The notes under the pieces were generated by a model. That model did no database searches. It saw nothing but the letters and a program-made list of their open reading frames with translations, and was not told the origin of the DNA. From positions 26,064,052-26,128,051 of the forward strand of contig OX419342.1 of assembly GCA_948470475.1 (NCBI GenBank): a DNA stretch of 64,000 nt, in the 5' to 3' direction. Position 1 is the first letter of the stretch, and each line of letters opens with the position of its first letter. Below are positions 25,201 through 36,209 of this stretch, in pieces. Made by a program: the position numbers and the translations under genes. This DNA comes from Galaxea fascicularis. Taxonomy: Eukaryota; Cnidaria; Anthozoa; Scleractinia; Euphylliidae.

Positions 25201-25958
25201 TTCACCGCTTAAGTTTTAAAGTAGAAGTAAAAATCAAACTTTACCCAATAGTTCTATTATGAACGAGGCTGTATAATCGACACGGTCTCCAACTCTATGA
25301 TTTTTTAAAGTTCTGTCTAAAAATTGTAACAGTTTGATGCTTTATTATGTGTTCTTGAAAAAATTCACAACATTTTTTGGACATCTGTGACATTTCACCA
25401 ACATCCCGGCTTGAGCCGGCAATATTTAAATAGAAGCACAATATTTCGCTAAGCTTAGTCGATGATGGTTCCAAGAACAGACATAAATATTTTTTTGAGT
25501 AGAACAATAACGTCGGTCGGCGGAAAGTGATGAAATTAAAAAAGTTATTGGATTCCAAACAAAAAAGGTCTTACCTGAAAGCAAATTTAGCACATTTTCT
25601 AAAGTGTTTTGAAATTTTAAACCATTGAGTAACCTGTAAAAGAATGCAGCTGCAGACCCTCTACCTTTGCACTTTACATGAAATTACTTTGTAGCGTCAT
25701 CTATTCGGACGCTCAGATTTCTTTGAATTGAAGTATGTGCAGACGAAAATGAAAGGGTATTAGCTTAAAAGTGAGCAAAATAGGATTATTCAGAACTTAA
25801 GCTTGAGCTTAGCTTAAGCATTTCGCACCAAGAATTCCAGCGAAATTTCCAAACAGTTGTCAAAGTTTTCCCTGCAAAGTGTTTTTACAAAGACGCAAAA
25901 TATCGCAATGACTTCACCGTGGCAGTCTAGTGTATTTTTAAAGCAACATTTGTATAGC
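22265..25958. other. No gene seen
   Basis: Short frames only; the longest on the minus strand (24107-23820) has no recognised motif. Confidence 0.55.
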
Positions 25959-26116
25959 AAATCGCACGACCTCGAGTACAATTCGTGATTAATAGGTATG
26001 AGTGGTTTTGAAAGTTCTCAAAATTGCACGAGCCTTTAGGAGAGTGCAATTTGAGAGCTTTCCAAATCACGAGTATCTATTAATCACGAATTGTACGAAA
26101 AGGTCATGCGATTTTT
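25959..26116. repeat. Long hairpin (foldback element)
   Basis: Arms of about 70 bases: AAATCGCACGACC, AGTACAATTCGTGATTAATA, TTTTGAAAGTTCTCAAAATTGCAC and their near-complements, closing on a short AGCCTTTAGGAG turn. Confidence 0.75.
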
Positions 26117-26289
26117 TATTTATAGTTCGCTCAGCATAACTAGGAATTGTGTGAAGTCGTGCAACTTGTAAATTATTGCGTATTTTAATGAATTAGTCCA
26201 TCAAATCATTCCAGAGAGTGGTAATTTGTGTTTATGCGCCTCTTCGTCCAGTTTCACCAATCAAAACATTCAAATTTGCAACCTTTGGC

Positions 26290-26412
26290 TGTTCTCACGC
26301 TCTGTTGCCATGGAAACATAACAGGTACTCCTGCCGAGTACTATTTGGGATTAATTGTACTGCTCTCGACCAATCAGAATTTAGTAATTTCGTTCAGTGT
26401 ACTATAAACGCT
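26290..26412 (+). repeat. Dispersed repeat, copy 1
   Basis: Contains GGTACTCCTGCCGAGTACTA, TTTGGGATTAATTGTACTG and TCGACCAATCAGAATTTA. A close copy on the other strand lies at 57928-58047 in a Dicer intron. An open frame spanning it (26218-26625) is a by-product of the repeat. Confidence 0.7.
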
Positions 26413-27720
26413 CAAGTGCAGTACCTTGTGGTGTTCAGTTCTCAGCTGCAGCAGATAGACATAGTTATCTCGCAAAGTAATCTTAGTAAGGATGTATTTA
26501 GTTGGCGCTTTGCAAGTGAACTCGAACTGATTGTCACCAAACATTTTCCCAGTGAATCCAGTAGAGCGCTGCAGCACTGTTACGGCCCGTTACACCGTGC
26601 CGGGCAGTTGCTCATTTCAGTGTAAGGCAAGTTTTCGCGGGAAGCCGCGCTGTGCGGCTTGCACTTGTTGGCGGGATGTTTCCCGGATTGGCAGGGAATA
26701 AAACGGCGTTAGTAGGCTTTTTAGATTCTGAGTATGTTAAACTGGTGCCTGATGCTCAAAATTCTGCTCGAATTCTGCTCCATACGATATCACTTTGTAT
26801 TCCTTGTGTATTGAAATCGTAGTGAAATTCAACTATAATGGAAATTTGTTGAAGCGACCTACCCAAAAATAAACATCCGATACTGCAATGTGTAAAATCA
26901 GTTAGGATTTGTTCCAGTTACAGTTATTAACACGTTTTTCCTTTTTCATCAGATGTTTTATAAATCATTTTCAATTACCAATTTTTCCTATATTCTGCTA
27001 AAATTCCGCTCATAACTGAAGCTAGACTTGTCTACTTCAACAAATTGAAATAAAAGTCAAAATAAAACGGAAAGCACTTCAGTTGTTAGCTTGACCTTGA
27101 CGGACACTGAGCGAAACCGTCTCTAGAGTCCGAATTAAATCGCGAGATCTTGGGTTTTCTTCGACTACACACTTAGCTAATATTAGAAAAGTAATTCATT
27201 ACTTTTCTTTGGGAGAAACAAATATGTCGATAAAAAAAGAAACTTGATGATTAATAAGGATAGCTAGTATTTTTGGAAAAAAAGAAAGAAAGAAAATTAC
27301 TCTCTGAGATATGTGGGGTGATATGTGGGCGAGGATATTGTTCTTTGGCCATTTGAGTAGGTTCAAAGACTCCATACATATCCTGAGTCCGCGTTGGCTT
27401 ACGCAAAGATGCCCTTCAAAAGACTTAAAAGCGGAAACAGCTAGCAAACAATAGTGGCAACGTACGTGATTAATGAAATTTACTAGTTGAAAACGTCCCC
27501 CTGTTTGGTTCCTTCAGTTCGAAACAGCCTTTTCCTCGTCTTATGCTACACTGGAAAAATGGATCGATAAATAGATTCACCACATTCCATTTAATGACCA
27601 AAAACTGTGAAGTTCCTCAGAAATCAGTCGCCGTAAGATGAGCTAAGGTTTAGGACAACGAAGGTAGTCTCTAAAGAAACTGTGGGGGAGTTGTACACAA
27701 AAAATTTGGTTTTACCAACG

Positions 27721-27751
<31 letters not shown>

Positions 27752-27752
27752 G

Positions 27753-27801
27753 GATTCTAAGAGCTGACGTTTCGAGCGTTAGCCCTTCGTCAGATAGAAT
27801 C
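27753..27801 (-). ncRNA. Hammerhead ribozyme motif in Penelope copy 1 (stem I partly decayed)
   Basis: Minus strand: GATTCTAT, CTGACGA, stem II GGGC/GCTC with TAAC loop, GAAA, palindromic CGT, GTC cleavage site, then AGCTCTTAGAATC. Distal stem I (GATTC/GAATC) is perfect, but the GCT/AGC helix next to the core is reduced to one pair. Confidence 0.8.
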
Positions 27802-28054
27802 GAGAAATTATGGGTTGTCTGTAGTTTGTATAGCGGAGAAGGAGCTACGCTCTTGGTATTAACACGACAACGTGAAAATCTGGATTACATTAATTGAATG
27901 AAAAGCGTTCATTGATTCCGTGGGGGTTAAGGGTGCCGATTCGGAAGACCTATGAATTCATTTTGTTCTACTGAGATTCTCGCGGCTTTCCGTCGTCCCT
28001 TGATGAAGAGAAAGGCCGCAGATAGCCATGTGTTGTTTGGAGTGGTTATGGAGA

Positions 28055-28357
28055 TTAAACTGACGAGCGAACTGGCTTAGATGCATCCTTCGTATTCCTC
28101 GCAACATCACGGTGTTCGCGGAATCGGTCATCTAGTTGTCTTCCTGTCTCGCCAATGTATAACTTGTTGTGTAACTTACAGGTTATGCAATAAATGACAT
28201 TTGCGGAGGTACATGTGAAACGATCGGTGATCTTAACAGATCGCTTAGGTCCCACTAATTCGCCAGTGTTTTGAATGAAAGGGCAAGTTTTGCATCGTGA
28301 GTGCGCACATTTAAAAGTGCCGGGTTGCTCATTAGTTTTGAGTGCGCTTCTAGCCAA
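28055..28357 (-). pseudogene. GIY-YIG endonuclease portion of Penelope copy 1
   Basis: One hundred codons with linker Cys (CKTCPFI), ITDRFTCTSANVIYC and LYIGETGRQLDDRFREH. A frame break after KPV removes the C-terminal part still present in copy 2, and one residue is missing near FREHRDV compared with FREHLRDV in copy 2. Confidence 0.8.
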
Positions 28358-28876
28358 AAAGGTGCCTACGTTTTTGACGCGTTTGAATGAAATTTAGTGG
28401 ACGTCGTAAAAGATTCTACCAGTATCGAGATCATTTTGGAGTAATTTAGAATTATTAAGAATGATACATTAAGGATGGAAAGTGAGGGTGAATGGAATTC
28501 TGTCATTCTTATCCTTTTGTGATGTTTGTATTGCTGACCGTCGATCAAATTGTTGAGCGCGATGATAGAGATCACAGAGACATTACAACCACGTTTTCCG
28601 AAGAACTGGCACATCTCCTCTGATTTGCTGGAAAAATCAGCCATAACTACATAGACGTGGAAGTCTAAAAATTGATAATAAGGAATGTAATTCTTGACAT
28701 GTAATGGATGCGACGACGAATACAACAAATAACTGTCGGTTTGTAGTGCACACTGGTACATCAAGTAGGCCGTTGTTGCTGATAGAAACTTTGATACCTT
28801 GTAAAGCCAATGAAGTTTCTGAAATTTCTTAGGTATACTTTAGAGCCGGATGAAAGGAATTAACGGAGATTATAAA

Positions 28877-29290
28877 TTAATTGAGTTCCTCTCTGCTTGA
28901 TAAAATGGCGCCGATGCAGTCGTCAGTGTAGCGACCGTAGAGTTCAGGTTTGGGGCCGTTGTATTGATTTAAGAATTGGTGTTCAACATGTCCTACAAAA
29001 AGATTGGCATAGGTAGGTCCCATTCTTATGCCCATCGCTACACCATTATTTTGTTTGAAATGGTTGCCAGCGAATGAAAAACAGGTACTTGTAAGCGTTA
29101 AAACTAGTTCAGCAAGGCGGAATAGCGTTTCCGAGATTGAGTCTTTGACATTGCGTTGATCGGAAAAGTGTTCAGTGCTTGAAGACCTTCGCCATTGGGA
29201 ATGACTGTGTCTAGAGATGTAATGTCCATAGTGAAAATTAGTTTGTCTTGGCCGGAAAAATTGAAATCGAAGACCCACGCAACTGCTCGC
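28877..29290 (-). pseudogene. Reverse transcriptase palm portion of Penelope copy 1
   Basis: Contains NNGVAMGIRMGPTYANLF and YGRYTDDCIGAI, the conserved RT palm blocks. A frameshift near 29190 separates the upstream block TMDITSLDTVIPNGEGLQAL, which reads in another frame. Not functional. Confidence 0.8.
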
Positions 29291-29399
29291 CCTTTGCTAT
29301 CAACAGGTCACGTGTGTATCTATAGCTACCACATTAGCAGTAGACCTTGGCCTTCAGTCACGCGGACATCTATGTTGGGCGGACGGATCTATATTGGGG

Positions 29400-29845
29400 A
29401 GCGCTTTGTCTCTGGCAAACAATGAGAAGTTTTAAATCTGATAAATTTTACCACAAAAGTAAATAAACCAAAGCACAAATATGTAGTGGACCTCACACAA
29501 TGGCTAATAGTTGTGTTTCCGCTCCCGTCAGACTGCTGAAAACCGTTAAATAAAGTTACTTGATATTTCAGTGCGTTTCTTACTCCCAGCAGGCAAGAAA
29601 TAATTCTAAAGGTTATGACAATTTGGAATTTTGAACAAGACATGTTTCGGATGAACTATACATCCATCGTCAGTGCAAGTAACACTAAAAAAACCACTAG
29701 TAGGTGTGATATAAATATAGAGAGAACCATATAGCTAACTCGGGCTAATTACAACATGACAGGATATGCAGAAAGTGTAACTCACTACAGCATGACGAAA
29801 ACGAGAGACAAAGATAATGTATACTAAGGAGAAAACTGAACTCAG
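29400..29845 (-). mobile_element. Probable small ribozyme-bearing retroelement (retrozyme-like or Penelope terminal remnant)
   Basis: About 440 bases around the third hammerhead without coding potential. It lies directly upstream, in element orientation, of Penelope copy 1 but does not share its terminal sequence. It may be the terminal repeat of a different Penelope family or a nonautonomous retrozyme. Borders are not defined. Confidence 0.4.
29631..29681 (-). ncRNA. Third hammerhead ribozyme motif, different stem II
   Basis: Minus strand: CTGACGA, stem II GGATG with loop TATAGTT closing on CATCC, GAAA, palindromic CATG, and a GTC cleavage triplet. Stem I has only A-T next to the core and a possible TTG/CAA helix beyond an internal loop. 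All conserved core boxes are present, but the stem II and stem III sequences are unrelated to the two Penelope copies, so this belongs to another family. Confidence 0.7.
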
Positions 29846-30095
29846 TGGCTAATGTCAGATTGACATAAACATTTTGTTTTTATTTAGAGAAGTTTTTCCC
29901 ATTGTATGTGGAACGTCTCCTTGATTTTGAGTAGAAAGGGGGGGAGGTAGTATCCACGACTGAAAAACAATCATTAAAACATACTCACGCTCGACAATTA
30001 TCCGAGCTTGTTGTAAGCCCACGCCGATCAAACGAACGAGAGCAAACAGACAGTTAAACCTTAGGCTAAGTGAAAAGATGGTGAAGATGCATTGC

Positions 30096-30246
30096 ATGGG
30101 CGGATCCAGGAATTTTTTTAGGAGGGGGTGCACCACTAAGGAATGGCGTAACTTTTTGCATAATACCAGTTGTATTAGAAAGCGGCAGATCATCTCAGGG
30201 GGGAGGGGGGTGCGCACCCCCTGCACCCTCCCCTTAAATCCGCCCC
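30096..30246. mobile_element. Short hAT-like MITE with GGGCGGAT ends
   Basis: Ends GGGCGGATCCAGG and GGATTTAAG-type complement terminating CCGCCCC, with G-rich sub-terminal arms. Flanking 8-mers TGCATTGC (30088-30095) and TGCATTGT (30247-30254) match 7 of 8. Only 151 bases. Confidence 0.7.
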
Positions 30247-30254
30247 TGCATTGT

Positions 30255-32345
30255 GAATCATTTGGCTGGAAATGCGGTTTCATCTAGTTGATTTTCAGAT
30301 GTGTGGCAGAGTAGTACTTCAGTCCGGCTTTGGCCTTAACTCTGACGTGAGTAACTGCTAGTGAGTCCGATTAACCCTTGAAGCCCTGGCATCAACATGG
30401 ATATTCACTTAATTTTCATATTTGTTTTAGTATTAGTTCAGAGACTCTGATTTGGTTGAACATCAAATGCAAGACATTCATTCAAGTTTGCGGATGGCCA
30501 TTTTCTCATCCTCATAACCATTGTGTTAGCTGAGATGGTGACACTGTATGAGAATTAGACTCTGGCCACTGTTAAGGCTCTAAGGGTTAAGGATTTTTAG
30601 TGGCATCCTAAACTGTACCATTCAATGGAAAGCTATAGATTGTGAATATAGTATTTTCCTTCGGTACTGTTATATGATATATACTTAAGAATGCGAGCCT
30701 AAAATATTTATGACTGTGTTAACACCGATTAAAATAGAGTCGTGCCAGTTATATTGCCTTCTCTCTCCCTCTTTCAACATATTCTCAGAAAAACTGTGGG
30801 CTTTTTTAACATCCATTTTCGACCTTGAACACTTACGAGAGAAGGCTTCTTGAGGTTGGTTATAAAGCACTGCAAGTGTTTTAGAAAGCCTTCGCTACTT
30901 TGACCACCATAGACATTTTATAACCTGTACTGTAATTACTTATGGAATAATCATGTGTTGTAAATATACTTTTCTTCCTATGTTAATTTTATGTAAATAG
31001 TGTGAATAAATGAACCTTTTGTACTTTTGGTTTACATCTTGTTAGTTCCCGGATCAGTTCGGATTACCAACACAGTCAGCATAAAATTACTAAAGCCCGC
31101 GAACTCTTGAACAGAGAACGAGCCGAGACAGTGTCTTATTTTTATTGCAGACAGAGGATGAAGAGTATGGATGACACGATTACGAAGACGTTGCGTTTGC
31201 ACAACACGAGTGCATGGCCGTTCTTGGGTGCCCTTAGTGAAGAGCGTCCTAAAAGAGAACGCATCACCTAACAGAAAACTTGTTTCCAGGTCGTTTTATG
31301 GCCTTTTTAAAGGTCAAACTCAGGCCGATGTGTTTAGATTTCGTTAGCTAAATCCTCTAGGTTTCTCATCGTAATTGAATCCAAATTTCAAAGGCGGTGA
31401 GGTTCTCTGTTTCGGTGTCGAACTGATAAAAGATAACTGGAATCAGACTTCACTCAAATGCACAAACGCCGGAATAGATAAAAAAACCAGAACATTATGA
31501 AGCCTTACTTGTATGACCATATAAAAAACCCCTACTGTACTGCAAAAGGTTCATTTAAAGCACGACGAGATAGATACATAAAATGAAAAATTTTCAAATG
31601 GATCTACCATTTGTTTTTGGAGTCTTAGTTCAAAATCCCAATCGATAGCAATCCGTCATAAAAAGTTAAAGTTATCTTCATTATTGCAAATACAATGAAT
31701 CTTTGATTTTTTTTTACCTTTTAAGTAATTCTTTTCTGTGTTTACTGAATGACATTCACCCACTAAACGTATTGCAGATAACCCGAGTAAAAATCTGGGC
31801 CAAAAGATTTTCAATAGCTTGAGAGTTTTTTGGTTTGTAAAACTCAGTAAAAGAAAGTCAAATTCATCTCCGAATAAATAACGTTTACCCCAAGTGAGTG
31901 GCCTCATTTGTTCAGAAAATCAAGCTGCACAAAGCACTATTGCGTGCTAGAGCTAACCTGAGAACTTACTGCTCCTGCCAATTCCGCATTTCATATAACC
32001 AATGCGGTTTTCAGTGGGGCTTCTCTGTCCCCAGCACTTACCGTCAGGAAGTCATTTCCTTGTTCAGGCAGAACTCACGAAATAAATAAATGAATAAATG
32101 TAGGTCAGAAAGCCTAGAAGATTCTCATTTCCGTGTGCTATCAAACAATGGATCTCCAACGTTTCAGCCTAGTGATGTTTCATACTTCTGACGAAAATGG
32201 CAAATGGATCAGAGCTCTTCTACGCTCACCAACAGCAATTGTTAAATCTTGTTTACAGTTTATTTGTGCATGATTCTCTCCTACAGTGGAACTGTTTCAC
32301 CCTGGTCAGTGGAATCTCAGTTACCTTTAGCTGCTAAGAAATGAT
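30255..32345. other. No gene seen
   Basis: AT-rich, with several AATAAA-like hexamers (around 31005 and 32085) but no coding stretch they could serve. Confidence 0.5.
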
Positions 32346-32640
32346 GTCTCAGTCTCTTCCCCGCCATTGCATAACTAAGCTCGTTTCTAGTGTTAGACCG
32401 TACTGACTTCACGTTAAGTTAAAAAACAAGCTTGTCAATTTTCTGAAAGGGTTGTCGGATGGAACTAGAATTATTTAGTTTTACCTTGATATGTGAAACT
32501 TTACCTTTGGCTGGTTTATCTCTCACTCTCTCCCCATTGCATAACCAAGCTCGTTTCTACTGTTAGACCTTATTAATTTCACGTGAAGTTAAAAAAAAAA
32601 TAATAAGCCTGTCACTTTTCTGAACGGGTAACAGGTTATC
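32346..32640 (+). repeat. Diverged direct duplication
   Basis: About 115 bases at 32346-32460 recur at about 32520-32640 (CCATTGCATAACTAAGCTCG, GTTTCTAGTGTTAGACC, TTCACGTTAAGTTAAAA, TTTTCTGAAAGGGT), with point changes and small indels. Confidence 0.75.
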
Positions 32641-35267
32641 TTCTGACCTTTCAATACAACGTGGGTAGCATTCGTTCAAGCCACCTTTGGGCCAACACAA
32701 AAGCTGCGTAATTACGACTCGCATGAGCTGAAAGCTCCTTAAGCATTAAGTAACTATTATATTGGCTTCCCTAGAAGAGATTGATGGTAATTATTGTTAA
32801 TCCTGACATCCGAGCTCGACCGAATTACACATTACTCACATACTAGTATTACGTCAATAGCTTAAGAGTCAAGAGCCCGGAATTGTGGCTTTTAAGTGTT
32901 TCTGCAAAGCAATGTTGTGCTTAAGCTATTACATTTTTAGGTCACATCCTCACAGCATGTGACTGGATGGTCGAATTATACTGCCTAGACCATTTATTAT
33001 GTAGCAGATAAACCTCAATGACACGGTTACACCGAGGTTACATAGATCGGTTTATGGTGATAAGTTTAATTCTGGGGTTAACTTGGCGATGGAAACCGTT
33101 AAAAACACCTACATGTTACGGTTTTCTTAGCGGAGTGCGAATGGATGCACCTGCTGAAGTGAACTCGTGAAAAGTAGTATTTTGGAAGGGTAACATGTTC
33201 TTGGGGTACCCGCCATGCACTGGAAAACTTAGCGATGCTTTGCCAGAAAGAGGTTATTCTATTTACTCTCAGGTGTATACAGAAGGACTTGGAATAAAGG
33301 AATTTTGCATTTGTACGGGTCTAAGTTTAAGGCTGTGAACCGAATATAATTAATCAAAGTACTGGGAAAGATATGGGAAAATCTAGCCAGAGATTCCTCG
33401 AAAACAAGGTGACGAATAGATAGATAGAACTATAGATCGATAGATATATATCTGAAAAGGTTACGATTACGGTTCAAGTTTGTTTGTAAAAGGAACGGGG
33501 CAGCCTTCCGGTATCAAAAAAAAAAAACAGATGCAGAGACACAAGATTGCTGTATCATCTAAACCCCTCCCCTCGGCCAAATTTGTTTGAAAACAGTTGT
33601 ATTTGCAGTTGTTGTGCCGGTATCAGTTGTTTGGGTGATAGAGGCTACCGAAAAGAATGTTTTTGGTCGGAGCACCTAACGGAACTGGTAATTTAAGCTT
33701 TCAGTGAATGTATTAGAAATTTCTCTTTTCTTACCGGCGAGGCAAATATGTCGTTGTGACGGTGAAATAAAGGGAACGTTTTCGAAAAGCCAATATTGGA
33801 ACGCAGATTCGGGATATGGGATATGGGATTCTGTGCAATGAAGCTCTCAGCAACTTGAATTTAAACACTTGCACATCAAGGAATAGGAAAATACGAACAT
33901 GTCTTTCCATGGTAGCTAACGAAAATAGGTGAGAAACACTCAGGCCAACTAAAAATTGGAGCATCACTGTCTATTGATCTTGTTATGTTCCATTTGTACG
34001 TACTTGAATAAATTGATTGCAAGGTGCTGCACTGAGTCAGTTAATCTATGAATTTGCCTCCTGTAAGTCCTGTCAGTTATTCAATTTAGAAGGTACCTCT
34101 AAACCCATAAGTTTACCTCTTTCACATGATTGTTTTTTTTTTTTAATTTTCAGTCGGTGGAGAGAAAGATCCACGTATACACGGTAGCATTGACAATATT
34201 TGTTACCTTTTTTAATTAGTGTTTGGGCATTTTATGATTACGGAAGGATTTCCGCGGCAATGGAGTTTCAGTAGAAGTATGATATGTATCGGCCGTCGTT
34301 GATTTTAAAAGCCGGGACAGGGGATGCTGTGAGCATAAGCTTACACATGTACGGAATCGACTTTACAGAAAATGTATTAGGCAAGGAAACAGTTGAAGAT
34401 ATTCTTAATTTTGAAAGAGTGACAGTAGCAATGATTGAAGTGTTTCCTAAAGGGGAGCGTTATGACGCAAGTTTGTTAGAAGAAATCATCTAAAAAACTA
34501 TATTTTGCGTCTTTGCGTTTGTTTTTTCACTGTGAATAATATAGTACCCATATATGTAATGCCCTCAATCCAGGCTGTTTTGACGAACTTGGTCGCACCT
34601 TTTCGGAGGGTACTCACCTCTTTAGCCATCAGCAAGAGATACGGATACACAAACTTCAATTTTGCAGAATCATGTTGGCTAAGTATAGAAATAAAATTTA
34701 AGTGCAAATATCGCTTAAAGCATCAATATGATGTGTGCGTAATACAAATTAAAGAGATACAGTACAAGAAACAAATTCCAATAAACAAATGCGGTAAATA
34801 CTATAAACAAATTCGGAAGCTTTGTGTTTGCGTGTTTAAGCCATGTTAGTGCATATTTATTCTCATCACTGGAGATGCCTCCTAAAATAGACTGAGTGGT
34901 GAGTGACTGTTTTTAAAGGTATTAGATGGCTGATATTACTCGTGTAGAATGGAGTTAAATATAAGGGTAAAAACGATTTTAAAAATTCGCTTTCTAACCT
35001 TAAATTTTGGTTGTAGTTTCGGAGTTCAACAATTCTTTGAATTCTTTGAAAATTTTTTCTGGGCCATGTGAAAGCCTCATTAATTTTCAGCTATACATCA
35101 AGCCCGCAGCGGTTCACTGCAAATTAAAACTCCTGTATTGACAAGGAACCGACCGAGGTAAATGACCAGGGGGCGTAGTTTATTTTGTTTGTGAATTTCA
35201 GCTTACCCTTGTGTATCTTCAAAAGTTAAGAGCTGTTGGTTTGATTTAAAGTTTAAACTTCTTACTG
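32641..35267. other. No gene recognised; small open frames only
   Basis: A 69-codon frame at 34284-34493 (+) (AGTGDAVSISLHMYG, GKETVEDILNFERV) has a protein-like composition, but no family, start context or splice site decides it. A GATA-like stretch lies near 33416-33452. Confidence 0.4.
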
Positions 35268-35790
35268 AGGGCCTCTGCTCACCCGGTTTCCGAGACCTCG
35301 CCACACCGCTAAATCGTTTGTAAAAATTTCTATGTGTTCTATATGCGACTGGGGCGGGCTGGCTCGGTTGCCGAGATCTCGGTTTTTCCAACCGGGATCT
35401 CGGGAACAGGGCCGAACATTTTTGCCATATGAACACTTCAGCCCGGTTACCGGGAGGAAAGTAATACAATGCATTTTTGTGATAGAACGGATATTTTATG
35501 ACGATACTGAGATTTTACCTCTCTTTTCTTCGAAAATAAAACTCGGAATAGTTTCATTTGATAGTTAACGTAAAGTCAAAGGAAATTTGAGGCTGCTTAA
35601 ACAAAGAAAATCGATAAATTCTCGCCAGGCTTGTTTTTAGATTTCATGCCTGAATGGTCGCGTTACCAATTTTTCAAATGTTTCATCTCGGAAAGCGGGC
35701 TGAAAGTCGCCATATGAACAGAAACCAATTTCATCTCGCTAACCGAGCCAGCCCGGTTAACCGGGCTCATATGAAGAGGCCTTGAGTCAG
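35268..35790. mobile_element. Foldback element with AACCGGGCT arms
   Basis: Left arm holds GAGGGCCTCTGCTCACCCGG, GGGCGGGCTGGCTCGG and CGAGATCTCGG; right arm holds CTAACCGAGCCAGCCCGG, TTAACCGGGCTCATATGAAG and AGGCCTTGAG. Arms are imperfect; CATATGAAC appears on both sides. Related to 51407-51570. Confidence 0.55.
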
Positions 35791-35830
35791 GTGTCGCTCT
35801 CAGGATTCCTGGCTCTGATGGAACAGATTG

Positions 35831-36206
35831 TTCCGAACTATAGATGACAGCTATTTGTTGCATGTCTGAGTCATTCTTACACATCTTGTTGGTGAATCTA
35901 TTTGTGTCTTGTGAATTAAGCTAAAGTTGGTTTTTTTGGTTAATCAGCTCTCAGAATTGAACGCCATCAGCAATCTTCACAGTAATGATAAAACAGTGAG
36001 AACAACTTCATTCACATGGCTTCCGAACTATAGATGACAGCTATTTGGTGCATGTCTGAGTCATTTAATAAATCTTGTCGGTGAATCTATTTGTGTCTCG
36101 TAAAGCTAAAATTGATTGTTTTTGGTTAATTAACTCTCAGAATTGAACGCCATCAGCAATCTTCACAGTAATGATCAAACAGTGAGAACAACTTCATTCA
36201 CATGGC
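35831..36206 (+). repeat. Tandem duplication, two 190-base units
   Basis: Unit 1 35831-36020, unit 2 36021-36206. Both start TTCCGAACTATAGATGACAG and end AACTTCATTCACATGGC; the 3' 70 bases are almost identical. Head to tail, with no spacer. Confidence 0.9.
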
Positions 36207-36209
36207 TTC

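Larger units (their letters stand above)
27693..29290 (-). mobile_element. Penelope-like retroelement fragment, copy 1 (degenerate)
   Basis: Same layout as the fragment at 55826-57125: 3' sequence with ribozyme, GIY-YIG (IYCITC, LYIGETGRQ, FREH), Cys-rich linker (CAHSRCKTC), and RT palm (GVAMGIRMGPTYANLF, GRYTDDCIGA), extending a little further upstream (FSGQDKLIFTMDITSLD). Several frameshifts break the frame near 28360 and 28760-28880, and RT upstream of about 29290 is missing. The RT motif has Thr in place of the middle residue (YTDD). Older and more decayed than copy 2. Confidence 0.85.

Noticed and set aside
26218..26625. 135-codon open frame
   Set aside because: It overlaps a dispersed repeat whose second copy (57928-58047) encodes a similar stretch by sequence identity only.
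33731..33967. Minus-strand frame reminiscent of a GPCR helix (SVSHLFSLATMERHVRIF)
   Set aside because: Only one short hydrophobic segment with an ERH-like motif, with no neighbouring helices; too weak to call.
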